A DNA stretch of 51,763 bases from a virus, in IMG/VR virus record IMGVR_UViG_3300045923_000005, positions 1-51,763 of that record; one strand, given 5' to 3'. The translations under genes and the position numbers were made by a program. The notes beneath the pieces were generated by a model. That model was not told the DNA's origin. It saw nothing but the letters and a program-made list of their open reading frames with translations, and ran no database searches. Each line of letters starts with the position of its first letter. The stretch's first letter is position 1. Positions 6,306 through 11,993 of the stretch are shown piece after piece.

Positions 6306-6392
6306 CAATTGAGATCGATGGCTTGTTTGGTCTCGAGAATCCTCGTTAGAAGACACTCCTACGAAATATGGGACTTGACAAATCATCGAAAC

Positions 6393-6425
6393 TGGAGCCC
6401 CAACACAGAATCGAACTGTGAGGAA
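6393..6425 (-). pseudogene. 3'-half tRNA remnant
   Basis: CCA, a 7-nt acceptor 3' strand (6397-6403) and a perfect T arm (cacag aatcgaa ctgtg, 6404-6420) are intact. After about 5 nt of variable loop the sequence runs straight into tRNA-Thr(GGU), so the anticodon and D arms are gone. Confidence 0.7.
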
Positions 6426-6432
6426 CGAATAA

Positions 6433-6506
6433 TGGTGCCCTAGTTTAGAATCGAACTAAATACTGTTTCTTACCAAGAAACTGTCTTACCATTAGACTAC
6501 AAGGGC
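6433..6506 (-). tRNA. tRNA-Thr(GGU)
   Basis: Encoded CCA, perfect anticodon stem gtttc/gaaac with loop TTGGTAA (GGU, codons ACC/ACU) and T arm tttag/ctaaa. One mismatch in the acceptor stem. The plus-strand HNH gene starts 2 nt beyond its 5' end. Confidence 0.9.
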
Positions 6507-6508
6507 AT

Positions 6509-7036
6509 ATGAACAAATCAGAAGCGGGAAAATTGGGAGGCGCTGCCTCCATAGCAACATCCAACGCAAAACGAGCAGCGAATATAAAACACTATCTAGA
6601 AAATCCCACACTATGTAAGTGGTGTGGGAAGGTGATAGATTATGACCGTAGGAAATACACTTTCTGTTCTCATTCTTGTGCTATCAAATTGACCAATAAC
6701 AGATTAGGAACAGGCAAGCCTAAATCAGACAAACTCACCCTTGAAAAGATACGTGATAATCGAGAGCAAAAAATACTTTCTGGCAGCTACACCGATAGAT
6801 ATTATCTGAAAAGATATCTCATAGATTTGAGAGGACATAAATGTGAAGACTGTCTTCTAACAGATTGGAAAGTATCACCCATTCCACTTGAACTGGATCA
6901 TATCGATGGGAATGCTGGGAATAATCTCCCATCAAACCTTAGATTGTTGTGTCCTAATTGCCACGCGATGACTCCTACTGCTCATGGTAGGAATAGGGGC
7001 AACGGTCGTAAGTCAAGAGGATTGCCTTTGAATTGA
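6509..7036 (+). CDS. HNH homing-type endonuclease, opposite orientation
   Basis: The only confident plus-strand gene in the window. The 175-residue product has a Gly/Ala-rich N-terminus (SEAGKLGGAASIATSNAKRA), a first zinc knuckle (CKWC, about residues 36-39), a second (CEDC) and the HNH core LELDHIDGNAGNNLPSNLRL with CPNCHA. It sits between tRNA-Thr(GGU) and tRNA-Val with the tRNAs on the other strand, so it cannot use their promoter. This is typical of a recently inserted mobile nuclease. The adjacent half-tRNA may be a scar of such events. Confidence 0.9.
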   Translation: MNKSEAGKLGGAASIATSNAKRAANIKHYLENPTLCKWCGKVIDYDRRKYTFCSHSCAIKLTNNRLGTGKPKSDKLTLEKIRDNREQKILSGSYTDRYYLKRYLIDLRGHKCEDCLLTDWKVSPIPLELDHIDGNAGNNLPSNLRLLCPNCHAMTPTAHGRNRGNGRKSRGLPLN

Positions 7037-7038
7037 TA

Positions 7039-7112
7039 TGGTGACCGTACAAGGAATCGAGCCTTGGTCTTCGCCGTGTCGTGGCGTTGCTCTACCATTG
7101 AGCTATACAGTC
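7039..7112 (-). tRNA. tRNA-Val(GAC), unusual C33
   Basis: CCA encoded, acceptor with one G-U pair, T arm caagg/ccttg and D stem GCTC/GAGC. The anticodon loop is ACGACAC: anticodon GAC (codon GUC), with C instead of the near-universal U at position 33. Fold otherwise normal. Confidence 0.8.
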
Positions 7113-7342
7113 GAAGAAGATGATTGATGCGGATTGGACTACCGCTCGTGGTGCTTTAGACAACAGTTCAGGATTTGTATCCCAGCGTATCAAAGACCCT
7201 GTCTTCGCTGGTAGTTGTCATCGACTCTTTAGAAGCATGTGCTGTACTCAGCTGACCCGATCTTACAGGCTTACACTCACTCTCGCTCTCGGCTTTCGCC
7301 GACCCGAATCTTCACCCGGCACATCCCGGGAGATCAATCAAA
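7113..7342 (-). other. tRNA-cluster spacer, hairpin-rich
   Basis: No gene or intact tRNA seen. Two GC-rich hairpins occur: CGGC-TTTC-GCCG, and CCCGG/CCGGG just before tRNA-Leu. Confidence 0.3.
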
Positions 7343-7420
7343 TGGTGCCTCAGGAGGGAGTCGAACCCACAATGGAGCGGATTTTAAGTTCGCCGCGTTT
7401 GCCAGTTTCGCCACAGAGGC
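7343..7420 (-). tRNA. tRNA-Leu(UAA) with a short variable loop
   Basis: CCA, A73, anticodon loop CTTAAAA (UAA) and a Leu-like 3-bp D stem with an 11-nt loop. The variable region is only 6 nt, where bacterial tRNA-Leu normally carries a long arm. There is one mismatch in each of the acceptor and anticodon stems. Confidence 0.78.
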
Positions 7421-7424
7421 ATGA

Positions 7425-7519
7425 TGGTACTCCATACAGGACTCGAACCTGCCCGTTGCAGCCAGTCCGGCCACTCTCGCGCGCTTATAAAACGCACCCG
7501 CTCACCTGAGCTATGGAGC
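7425..7519 (-). tRNA. class II-like tRNA, anticodon UAU (Ile) or AUA (Tyr)
   Basis: Acceptor actccat/atggagc, T arm acagg/cctgc and encoded CCA are clear. The anticodon loop TTTATAA gives UAU (Ile). A one-base shift of the stem would give AUA (Tyr). A 27-nt variable region with a GCC/GGC stem and a D loop of only 4 nt are both abnormal for Ile. It may be a chimera or a decaying gene. Confidence 0.5.
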
Positions 7520-7569
7520 ATATAAAGATTGGACGCTAATGGGGTTCGTTACCGACTGATGATTGCTCA

Positions 7570-7589
7570 TCAAGAACCGATTGCGGTTC
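7570..7589. other. perfect 8-bp hairpin
   Basis: AAGAACCG-ATTG-CGGTTCTT, in the 150-nt spacer upstream of tRNA-Met. There is no T-run on either side, so an RNA-processing or structural role is as likely as termination. Confidence 0.35.
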
Positions 7590-7671
7590 TTAGCGGTTCC
7601 TTTGGTGTTAGCGATTACTGCGTCCCATGTCAACCAGATAGAGACCTTACGGTCTAACGCAGACCTAAACT

Positions 7672-7749
7672 TGGTGGTGATAACTGGACTCGAACCAGTG
7701 TTCTCTTTCTTATGAGGAAAGCGCGATGAGCCATCTCCGCCACATCACC
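7672..7749 (-). tRNA. tRNA-Met(CAU) (or Ile2 with modified C34)
   Basis: Acceptor ggtgata/catcacc (one G-U), T arm actgg/ccagt, anticodon stem ctttc/gaaag, loop CTCATAA. The anticodon stem lacks the GGG:CCC of initiators. The sequence alone does not separate elongator Met from Ile(CAU). Confidence 0.88.
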
Positions 7750-7807
7750 GTAATAAATGATTGCTCCTGCCGCAAGTGTAAGTCACCCTTGCGGGTGTCC
7801 TTGAACG

Positions 7808-7824
7808 TTGGGTGTCGAACCCAA
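7808..7824 (-). pseudogene. isolated T-arm remnant
   Basis: ttggg tgtcgaa cccaa is a perfect T arm with a normal loop but has no acceptor, anticodon arm or CCA around it. It lies 10 nt from tRNA-Phe. Confidence 0.5.
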
Positions 7825-7833
7825 AATCGAAAT

Positions 7834-7908
7834 TGGTGGGCACTGAAGGTAACGATCCTTCCTCTCCGGCTTTTCAGACCAGCGCTAATCCGTCTCAGCT
7901 AAGAACCC
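7834..7908 (-). tRNA. tRNA-Phe(GAA)
   Basis: CCA, A73, anticodon loop CTGAAAA (GAA), 3-bp D stem with GG in the loop. The T loop reads ATCGTTA, so the usual T54/A58 pair is swapped to A54/T58. The acceptor has one T-T mismatch. Confidence 0.82.
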
Positions 7909-8062
7909 GTAATAAGTAGGAACCTTTTATGTGGCCAGCACACCGTAAGGACGTGTTCCTAAACGTAGCAGGAGAACAACGTTGCCTGCTCGTATCCTTA
8001 AGACCTGTAGATTGTATACCTGTAACCAGACTCGGACATTAGGAATGCATACAATCTTCTAT

Positions 8063-8134
8063 GACTTGTCGTTGGAATCGAACCAACTCTTCCCGGTTTA
8101 AAGCCGGGCATGCTGCCTTAACAATTGGCAAGTC
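8063..8134 (-). tRNA. putative ochre-suppressor tRNA (anticodon UUA)
   Basis: The anticodon arm is perfect (cccgg tttaaag ccggg on the plus strand). The loop CTTTAAA gives anticodon UUA, complementary to stop codon UAA. The T arm gttgg/ccaac is canonical (loop TTCGATT) and exactly 26 nt precede the anticodon stem, with G18G19 present. Weak points: the D stem pairs poorly, the acceptor has one C-A mismatch and CCA is not encoded, unlike almost all other tRNAs here. It may be a functional suppressor or a decayed tRNA. Confidence 0.6.
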
Positions 8135-8159
8135 GTTACACTTCATGGCCCATTGATCG

Positions 8160-8176
8160 CCAGTTTATGAGACCGG
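8160..8176 (-). pseudogene. anticodon-arm remnant with CAU
   Basis: ccagt ttatgag accgg forms a 5-bp stem with loop CTCATAA, but no T arm or matching acceptor is found around it. Probably an eroded tRNA-Met. Confidence 0.35.
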
Positions 8177-8293
8177 CAACTTTCTGCGCCATTACATGTA
8201 AAATCAATCTATAAACTTTCTATAAGTAAAATTTCATTAAGGGTCGTATTGCTATCGCATAAGTCACCTTGTAAACATCAACATCAAGACATC

Positions 8294-8370
8294 TGGTGCC
8301 CTACCAGGGAGTCGAACCCTGAAAACCCACGTTTTGAGTGTGGTACGTATGCCAATTCCGTCAGTGGGGC
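8294..8370 (-). tRNA. tRNA-Leu(CAA) with a short variable loop
   Basis: CCA, A73, T arm caggg/ccctg, anticodon loop CTCAAAA (CAA, codon UUG) and Leu-like D arm ACGGAATTGGCATACGT. The variable loop is 5 nt (GTTTT), class I in size, like tRNA-Leu(UAA) but unlike tRNA-Leu(UAG) in this cluster. Confidence 0.85.
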
Positions 8371-8384
8371 AAAATCATTTAATC

Positions 8385-8474
8385 TGGCGGGTGATGTAGG
8401 ATTCGAACCCACGGAGGACGTTAGCCCTCTTCTGCTTTCTAGGCAGGTGCCTTAAACCGCTCGGCCAATCACCC
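8385..8474 (-). tRNA. tRNA-Ser(AGA)
   Basis: Class II: perfect acceptor gggtgat/atcaccc, G73, CCA, long variable arm and anticodon loop CTAGAAA. Anticodon AGA (codon UCU) has A at position 34, which is rare in bacterial tRNAs other than Arg(ACG). Confidence 0.85.
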
Positions 8475-8592
8475 ATAATTCGTGGGAACCTTTCTTCCCG
8501 GTCAACTGCTCTGTATCGCTAAGCAGTGAGAGCGTCTAGATCAAGCGGGAGCGGATGTTCCAGATATCCTGCGTGCAGCCGTACTGTTCACG

Positions 8593-8609
8593 GTTGGAGT
8601 CGAACCAAC
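8593..8609 (-). pseudogene. isolated T-arm remnant
   Basis: gttgg agtcgaa ccaac forms a perfect T arm with no CCA, acceptor partner or anticodon arm nearby. It lies upstream of tRNA-Ser(UGA). Confidence 0.5.
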
Positions 8610-8624
8610 ATGTCTCCCTTGCTC

Positions 8625-8716
8625 TGGCGGATGGTGTAGGATTTGAACCCACGTGACCATTTCTGGTCTGCTAGTTTTCAAGACTAGTGCAATAAGCCGG
8701 ACTCTGCCAACCATCC
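8625..8716 (-). tRNA. tRNA-Ser(UGA)
   Basis: Class II: acceptor ggatggt/accatcc, G73, CCA, perfect anticodon stem ctagt/actag with loop CTTGAAA (UGA, codon UCA) and a long variable arm. Confidence 0.94.
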
Positions 8717-8723
8717 ATATACT

Positions 8724-9434
8724 TTATTGAATCCCGAGCATATCCAACTGTTGTGGAGTAAATTCTAGCTGCTCAGAACCCATCAATGAAAATTGTAAAC
8801 CGTGGTGATGATCGAAGTCTATGACGTTCATGACTCCTACAATCTGACCGGCTTCATTGAAGATACCGGAACCACTGTCACCGAAGAAACCGTTGACATC
8901 CATTTCCATCATCGTCTTATCGTAGAAGCTGACGTAGCCTTCCCGGTAGACCATGAGCTTACCGGCAGGGTTGCCCCAGTAATGAACTTTGCCACCCACA
9001 GCTGGTCGGTTGACCGCCAAGGAGGCATAGTGATTGAACGTGTAGTCTACCTCGACTAAGACATGGTCGTTGTGATCAGGCACAATAGACAGAATCTTTG
9101 TTTCACGGCCATTGATGGCCACTGACGTGAATGGAGGAGGAATCGTGATCAAGTCCAAGAAGTTGAATGGTTTCTTAGGCTTCTTTGGTTCGGGTTTCTT
9201 TGGTGGAGCAGGAGGACCCTGTTGATCATCTTGGATCTTATCCAGATTGATGATAGGTTCTCGCTCAAGGCAGTGCGCCGCTGTCAATAGGACGTGAGGA
9301 CCCACTATGGTGCCGGAGCAAATGCTACCGTCATCCATGTCTAGTCGAATTGCTGTCAGTGACTGTTCGTAATTACTTTGCGTACAACCAAACAACAGAG
9401 CCATCAAAGCAGCTAGTAGCGGGTTGCGCATCAA
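8724..9434 (-). CDS. trypsin-like serine protease, lipoprotein
   Basis: 236 residues. An N-terminal lipoprotein signal (LLAALMALLFGC, lipid-modified Cys17 predicted) is followed by an S1-family fold: SGTIVGPHVLLTAAHCL (catalytic His54), an Asp in NDHVLVEVD (about 123-130) and GDSGSG (catalytic Ser187), with the downstream GQIVGV strand. A Pro/Lys-rich linker (residues 73-90) interrupts the domain. The product should sit on the periplasmic face or outer membrane of a Gram-negative cell. It is flanked on both sides by tRNA genes. Substrate unknown; alteration of host surface proteins is speculation. Confidence 0.9.
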   Translation of the reverse strand: MMRNPLLAALMALLFGCTQSNYEQSLTAIRLDMDDGSICSGTIVGPHVLLTAAHCLEREPIINLDKIQDDQQGPPAPPKKPEPKKPKKPFNFLDLITIPPPFTSVAINGRETKILSIVPDHNDHVLVEVDYTFNHYASLAVNRPAVGGKVHYWGNPAGKLMVYREGYVSFYDKTMMEMDVNGFFGDSGSGIFNEAGQIVGVMNVIDFDHHHGLQFSLMGSEQLEFTPQQLDMLGIQ

Positions 9435-9484
9435 AGTACCCTCAAAGAGTGATGATACTTTTATATATTGAAAGGTAAAATTAT

Positions 9485-9560
9485 TGGGGAGAATGTCGGG
9501 ATTCGAACCCGAGTTACCTCTTTCACAGAGAGGGAGCCTAACCGCTGGCTGACAAACTCC
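9485..9560 (-). tRNA. tRNA-His(GUG)
   Basis: Anticodon loop CTGTGAA (GUG) with perfect stem cctct/agagg. C73 and an extra 5' G (G-1 at 9560), the hallmark of tRNA-His, are both encoded. CCA present. Two adjacent T-T mismatches weaken the acceptor stem. Confidence 0.92.
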
Positions 9561-9719
9561 ATAATCAAATGTCAGTAGTCTGGCATGCTATCTCTTAGCC
9601 GGTCTGCCCTATGTCTTCAGGTGACGTGTGACCGGTACTGACTAAACTGAATGCTCCCTGGCATTGCCCCGTTCTGCGTTAGCGGATTGGGTACACTCCG
9701 GCCGGAATGTGGAGCAACT
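9561..9719 (-). other. two stem-closed spacer elements
   Basis: No tRNA or gene. Two tRNA-sized units are closed by complementary ends: gtcagta/tactgac (9571-9577 with 9636-9642) and tgctcc/ggagca (9652-9657 with 9711-9716). They may be eroded tRNAs or small structured RNAs. Confidence 0.4.
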
Positions 9720-9795
9720 TGGAGTCCTTGGTGGGAGTCGAGCCCACGACCTGCGATGTAGGAGATCGCCGCTCTATCCGCTGAGCTACAAGGAC
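9720..9795 (-). tRNA. tRNA-Arg(CCU)
   Basis: Perfect acceptor gtccttg/caaggac, T arm gtggg/cccac, anticodon stem gcgat/atcgc and loop CTCCTAC (CCU, codon AGG). U73 is unusual for Arg. CCA encoded. Confidence 0.93.
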
Positions 9796-9800
9796 GTAAT

Positions 9801-9876
9801 TGGCTCTCCCGGAAGGACTGTACCTTCACTTCCACTGCCGTATTGGGCAGCCGCTCTGGCATTGGCGTACAGGAGA
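9801..9876 (-). ncRNA. CCA-ended tRNA-like element with non-canonical loops
   Basis: It ends in G73-CCA and has a paired acceptor (TCTCC/GGGAGA). There is an anticodon-arm-like hairpin (CTGCC-CAATAC-GGCAG, without U33) and a T-arm-like hairpin (GAAGG-TACAGT-CCTTC, without the TTC loop). The architecture is tRNA-like but the loops are not. Confidence 0.45.
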
Positions 9877-9883
9877 ATAAACT

Positions 9884-9990
9884 TGGTGACCGTGTTCGCG
9901 CGAGTCGCGAATCCACTTGCTGATATGTATGCGGCAAGATTGAACTTATCCGTCTATCAAATCGTAGTGTCCTACATCTCAAGACCGGTC
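9884..9990 (-). ncRNA. CCA-ended tRNA-like element, long
   Basis: It ends in A73-CCA. The acceptor pairs over 5 bp (GACCG/CGGTC), and a perfect 5-bp T-arm-like hairpin (TTCGC-GACTCGC-GCGAA, minus strand) lacks the TTCRANY loop. A CTTGC/GCAAG arm lies in the variable-arm position. No clear anticodon loop. Confidence 0.4.
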
Positions 9991-9995
9991 ATAAA

Positions 9996-10072
9996 TGGCA
10001 TCCTCTACAGGACTCGAACCCGTAACATCCGAGGTAGAAGCTCGGCGCTCTATCCAGTTGAGCTAAGAGGAC
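9996..10072 (-). tRNA. tRNA-Arg(UCU)
   Basis: Anticodon stem ccgag/ctcgg with loop CTTCTAC (UCU, codon AGA). G73, CCA, T arm acagg/cccgt, acceptor closed by a G1-U72 wobble. Confidence 0.92.
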
Positions 10073-10149
10073 ATAATTCTTGCCTGAAATACATCAGGCT
10101 TCTAGTTGTACAGTGAAGTGGAACACTCACCGGGACCCTTGTCCATATT

Positions 10150-10224
10150 TGGCACCCCTGACAGGACTCGAACCTGCACCCAACACGTTCGAAGCGTGCT
10201 GCTCTTCCATTGAGCTTCAGAGGC
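10150..10224 (-). tRNA. tRNA-Arg(UCG)
   Basis: Anticodon loop CTTCGAA (UCG, codon CGA), stem gcacg/cgtgt, T arm acagg/cctgc, G73 and CCA. Two wobble pairs in the acceptor. Confidence 0.92.
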
Positions 10225-10229
10225 ATAAT

Positions 10230-10306
10230 TGGCGCACCTATGGGGATTCGAACCCCAGTCATCCCGCTTGAAAGGCGAGTATCCTGAGCCACTAGACGAT
10301 AAGTGC
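10230..10306 (-). tRNA. tRNA-Glu(UUC)
   Basis: Anticodon loop CTTTCAA (UUC), T arm tgggg/cccca, G73, CCA, acceptor gcaccta/taagtgc with one wobble. Confidence 0.94.
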
Positions 10307-10429
10307 ATAAACTGAAAAGATTAAGTTGAACGGTTCCGGGAATATTCGGTAGTCCGCCGTGATACCCATGACAGTACCAGCTTGAGGCGATGCCGCTCAT
10401 GACACGGCCAACTCTCGTCAACTTAAAGA
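10307..10429 (-). other. spacer closed by a 9-bp stem
   Basis: ttaagttga (10321-10329) pairs with tcaacttaa (10418-10426), enclosing about 90 nt without a T arm or CCA. It looks like a structured RNA segment between tRNA-Glu and tRNA-Pro; no gene seen. Confidence 0.4.
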
Positions 10430-10506
10430 TGGTCGGAGAGACAGGAATCGAACCTGCGACCTCATGCGCCCAAGGCACGCGCTCTACCAGGCTGAGCTAC
10501 ACTCCG
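10430..10506 (-). tRNA. tRNA-Pro(UGG)
   Basis: Anticodon loop CTTGGGC (UGG) with G37 and a C1-G72 pair, both characteristic of bacterial tRNA-Pro. T arm acagg/cctgc, CCA encoded, one T-T mismatch in the acceptor. Confidence 0.94.
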
Positions 10507-10513
10507 AATAATT

Positions 10514-10589
10514 TGGCGCTCCTAACCGGATTCGAACCGGTGTGTCAACCTTGAGAGGGTCGCGAACTGGGCCTCTATTCTATAGGAGC
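10514..10589 (-). tRNA. tRNA-Glu(CUC)
   Basis: Perfect acceptor gctccta/taggagc, T arm accgg/ccggt, anticodon loop CTCTCAA (CUC), G73, CCA. Confidence 0.93.
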
Positions 10590-10595
10590 AAAAAC

Positions 10596-10670
10596 TGGAT
10601 CACCGACTAGGACTCGAACCTAGATTCAGAGGGTCAAAGCCTCGCGTCCTGCCAATTAGACGATCAGTGA
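10596..10670 (-). tRNA. tRNA-Gln(UUG)
   Basis: U1-A72 start typical of Gln, anticodon loop CTTTGAC (UUG), T arm ctagg/cctag, CCA. U73 instead of the expected G73, shared with tRNA-Gln(CUG) at 12293, which is a close relative. Confidence 0.92.
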
Positions 10671-10765
10671 ATAATAAAGGAGGTTGGGAGCTCCTCTACC
10701 AACGACCCGCTTGCGCGCTCACATGGTTTACACACTGATTCAGTTGTGTGAAAGAAGCATAAACT

Positions 10766-10839
10766 TGGAGCGGAGTGCGGGACTCGAACCCGCTATGATA
10801 GTTTGGAAGACTATCGTGTAACCCAAACACTTATCCCGC
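10766..10839 (-). tRNA. tRNA-Gly(UCC)
   Basis: Six-bp anticodon stem, loop CTTCCAA (UCC, codon GGA), U73 as in bacterial Gly, CCA. D arm GTGTTTGGGTTACAC is of the same type as in Trp and Thr(CGU). Confidence 0.92.
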
Positions 10840-10845
10840 ATAAAT

Positions 10846-10919
10846 TGGTCAGGGTACGGAGAGTTGAACTCCGGCCACAAGTTTCCAAAACTCGGATGCT
10901 ACCGTAACACCTTACCCTG
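10846..10919 (-). tRNA. second tRNA-Pro(UGG), Trp-like body
   Basis: Anticodon loop TTTGGAA gives UGG and C1-G72 is present. A37 replaces the usual G37, and the D arm closely matches tRNA-Trp and tRNA-Thr(CGU). It may be an anticodon-shifted paralogue of that group. CCA encoded. Confidence 0.83.
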
Positions 10920-10928
10920 AAATAAATT

Positions 10929-10986
10929 AGCCGGGAGGCTTGGCATTTTGGCTCTAATTGCCTGGTGCGAGAGGCCTGTTCCGGCT
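10929..10986 (-). ncRNA. pseudoknot RNA motif, copy 1
   Basis: Closed by AGCCGG/CCGGCT and AGGC/GCCT. Inside, two helices interleave (CTCT/AGAG and GGCA/TGCC), as in an H-type pseudoknot. The core CACCAGGCAATTAGAGCC is repeated at 11844-11902 with different closing stems that still pair. Confidence 0.5.
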
Positions 10987-10994
10987 TTACAAAT

Positions 10995-11069
10995 TGGCGC
11001 CCATACCAGGAATCGAACCTGGATCACAGTCTTCGCAGGACTGTACACTATCCGTTATGCTATAAGGGC
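10995..11069 (-). tRNA. tRNA-Arg(GCG)
   Basis: Perfect anticodon stem cagtc/gactg with loop CTGCGAA (GCG, codon CGC). T arm ccagg/cctgg, G73, CCA, one T-T mismatch in the acceptor. Confidence 0.93.
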
Positions 11070-11073
11070 AATT

Positions 11074-11147
11074 TGGCGTCCATCCAGGGAGTCGAACCCC
11101 GGCCCGCTGTTTTGGAGACAGCTGTGCTACCGTAACACTTGACGGAC
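11074..11147 (-). tRNA. tRNA-Trp(CCA)
   Basis: Perfect anticodon stem gctgt/acagc, loop CTCCAAA (CCA), G73 as in bacterial Trp, 3' CCA encoded. D arm GTGTTACGGTAGCAC. Confidence 0.94.
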
Positions 11148-11153
11148 ATTGAT

Positions 11154-11228
11154 TGGTACCTCACCACGGACTCGAACCGCGATTTGCCGCTAATCAGGCA
11201 GCCGTCCTTGCCTTTGGACGAGTGAGGC
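11154..11228 (-). tRNA. tRNA-Ile(GAU), pyrimidine at 37
   Basis: Loop CTGATTA gives GAU (codon AUC) with U at position 37, where purines are the rule. Stem gctgc/gcggc, D stem GTCC/GGAC, A73, CCA; acceptor closed by a wobble. Confidence 0.87.
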
Positions 11229-11234
11229 ATAAAC

Positions 11235-11309
11235 TGGTACCTCGTGACGGGATCAAACCGCCGACATCCTCGGTGTAAACGAGGCGCTCTATCGCTGAGC
11301 TAACGAGGC
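11235..11309 (-). tRNA. tRNA-Val(UAC)
   Basis: Perfect anticodon stem cctcg/cgagg with loop TTTACAC (UAC, codon GUA). The T loop is TTTGATC rather than TTCGANT. A73, CCA. Confidence 0.92.
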
Positions 11310-11314
11310 ATAAT

Positions 11315-11393
11315 TGGCGACACCTACGGGATTCGAACCCGTGATCTCTACCGTGACAGGGTAGCGCATTAAGCCAGGCTATGCTAAGGTGCC
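11315..11393 (-). tRNA. tRNA-Asp(GUC)
   Basis: Perfect anticodon stem ctacc/ggtag with loop CTGTCAC (GUC), G73 and T arm acggg/cccgt. CCA encoded. Confidence 0.94.
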
Positions 11394-11403
11394 ATATTGA
11401 AAT

Positions 11404-11489
11404 TGGTGCGCCGTGATGGATTCGAACCACCGTACCCCGAAGAGATCTGTTTTACAGACAGATTGTTTTAACCACTCACACAACGACGC
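11404..11489 (-). tRNA. tRNA-Tyr(GUA)
   Basis: Class II with a 13-nt variable arm. Perfect anticodon stem tctgt/acaga and loop CTGTAAA (GUA). A73, CCA. Confidence 0.94.
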
Positions 11490-11502
11490 ATAAACTTTGA
11501 AT

Positions 11503-11569
11503 TGGTCCAGTATTTGTGCACCCTGCCACACTAGTGTCGGGTGACCGGCTCGGAGACCGGTAGAACTGG
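11503..11569 (-). ncRNA. CCA-ended tRNA-like element, short
   Basis: CCAGT/ACTGG acceptor-like stem followed by A and CCA, a D-arm-like hairpin ACCGG/CCGGT and a central CACCC/GGGTG stem. No T-arm or anticodon consensus. 67 nt, lying between tRNA-Tyr and tRNA-Thr. Confidence 0.4.
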
Positions 11570-11579
11570 CAACTAAACT

Positions 11580-11654
11580 TGGAGCCTTCACACGGAATCG
11601 AACCGTGTTCTGTGGATTACAAAACCACCGCGTCACCTTTTACGCTTTGAAGGC
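11580..11654 (-). tRNA. tRNA-Thr(UGU)
   Basis: Perfect acceptor gccttca/tgaaggc, T arm cacgg/ccgtg, anticodon loop TTTGTAA (UGU, codon ACA) with a mismatch at the loop-closing pair. CCA encoded. Confidence 0.9.
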
Positions 11655-11761
11655 AGAATAAGAAGCCTGTATCGTCAGGCAGAACGATGGATTGAGCACC
11701 TGCACTGGCATCACGCGCCTGTTACAGCGGATGCTCTCGCCCGATGAATAGTCCACAAATT

Positions 11762-11837
11762 TGGTAGCGGAGTCTGGGACTCGAACCCAGGATCTCTTGC
11801 TTATGAGGCAAGCGAGATAGCCACTTCTCCAACCCGC
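11762..11837 (-). tRNA. tRNA-Met(CAU) or Ile2, irregular acceptor
   Basis: Perfect anticodon stem cttgc/gcaag with loop CTCATAA, T arm ctggg/cccag and D stem GAGA/TCTC. One nucleotide is missing between acceptor and D arm and one is extra before the CCA, so the acceptor end is out of register. No initiator GGG:CCC. Confidence 0.75.
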
Positions 11838-11843
11838 AAACGG

Positions 11844-11902
11844 TAGCCGCAGCGTCTTGACATTTCGGCTCTAATTGCCTGGTGTGAGAGGACGTTCTGC
11901 TA
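11844..11902 (-). ncRNA. pseudoknot RNA motif, copy 2
   Basis: Same core as copy 1 (CACCAGGCAATTAGAGCC), with AGAG/CTCT retained and the second helix kept by a G-U pair (GGCA with TGTC). The closing stems differ in sequence but still pair (TAGC/GCTA and CGTC/GACG), which is compensatory change. Confidence 0.5.
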
Positions 11903-11910
11903 GCAAAACT

Positions 11911-11993
11911 TGGTACCCGAGACAGGAATCGAACCTGCATGCTTTCGCGTCGCGTTCTAAGCGCGGTGTGTCTGCCTATTCCACCACTCGGGC
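11911..11993 (-). tRNA. tRNA-Leu(UAG)
   Basis: Class II with an 11-nt variable arm, D arm GTGGAATAGGCAGACAC, anticodon loop CTTAGAA (UAG, codon CUA), A73, CCA. The only Leu tRNA here with a conventional long arm. Its 5' end overlaps the end of the HNH gene at 11976-12278. Confidence 0.92.

Noticed and set aside
6436-6507. Separate reading of tRNA-Thr(GGU) as a pseudo-tRNA because of its acceptor mismatch
   Set aside because: The other arms are perfect and CCA is encoded.
10946-10970. CRISPR-like repeats in the tRNA spacers
   Set aside because: Only two diverged copies, spacing over 900 bp and no spacer/repeat periodicity.
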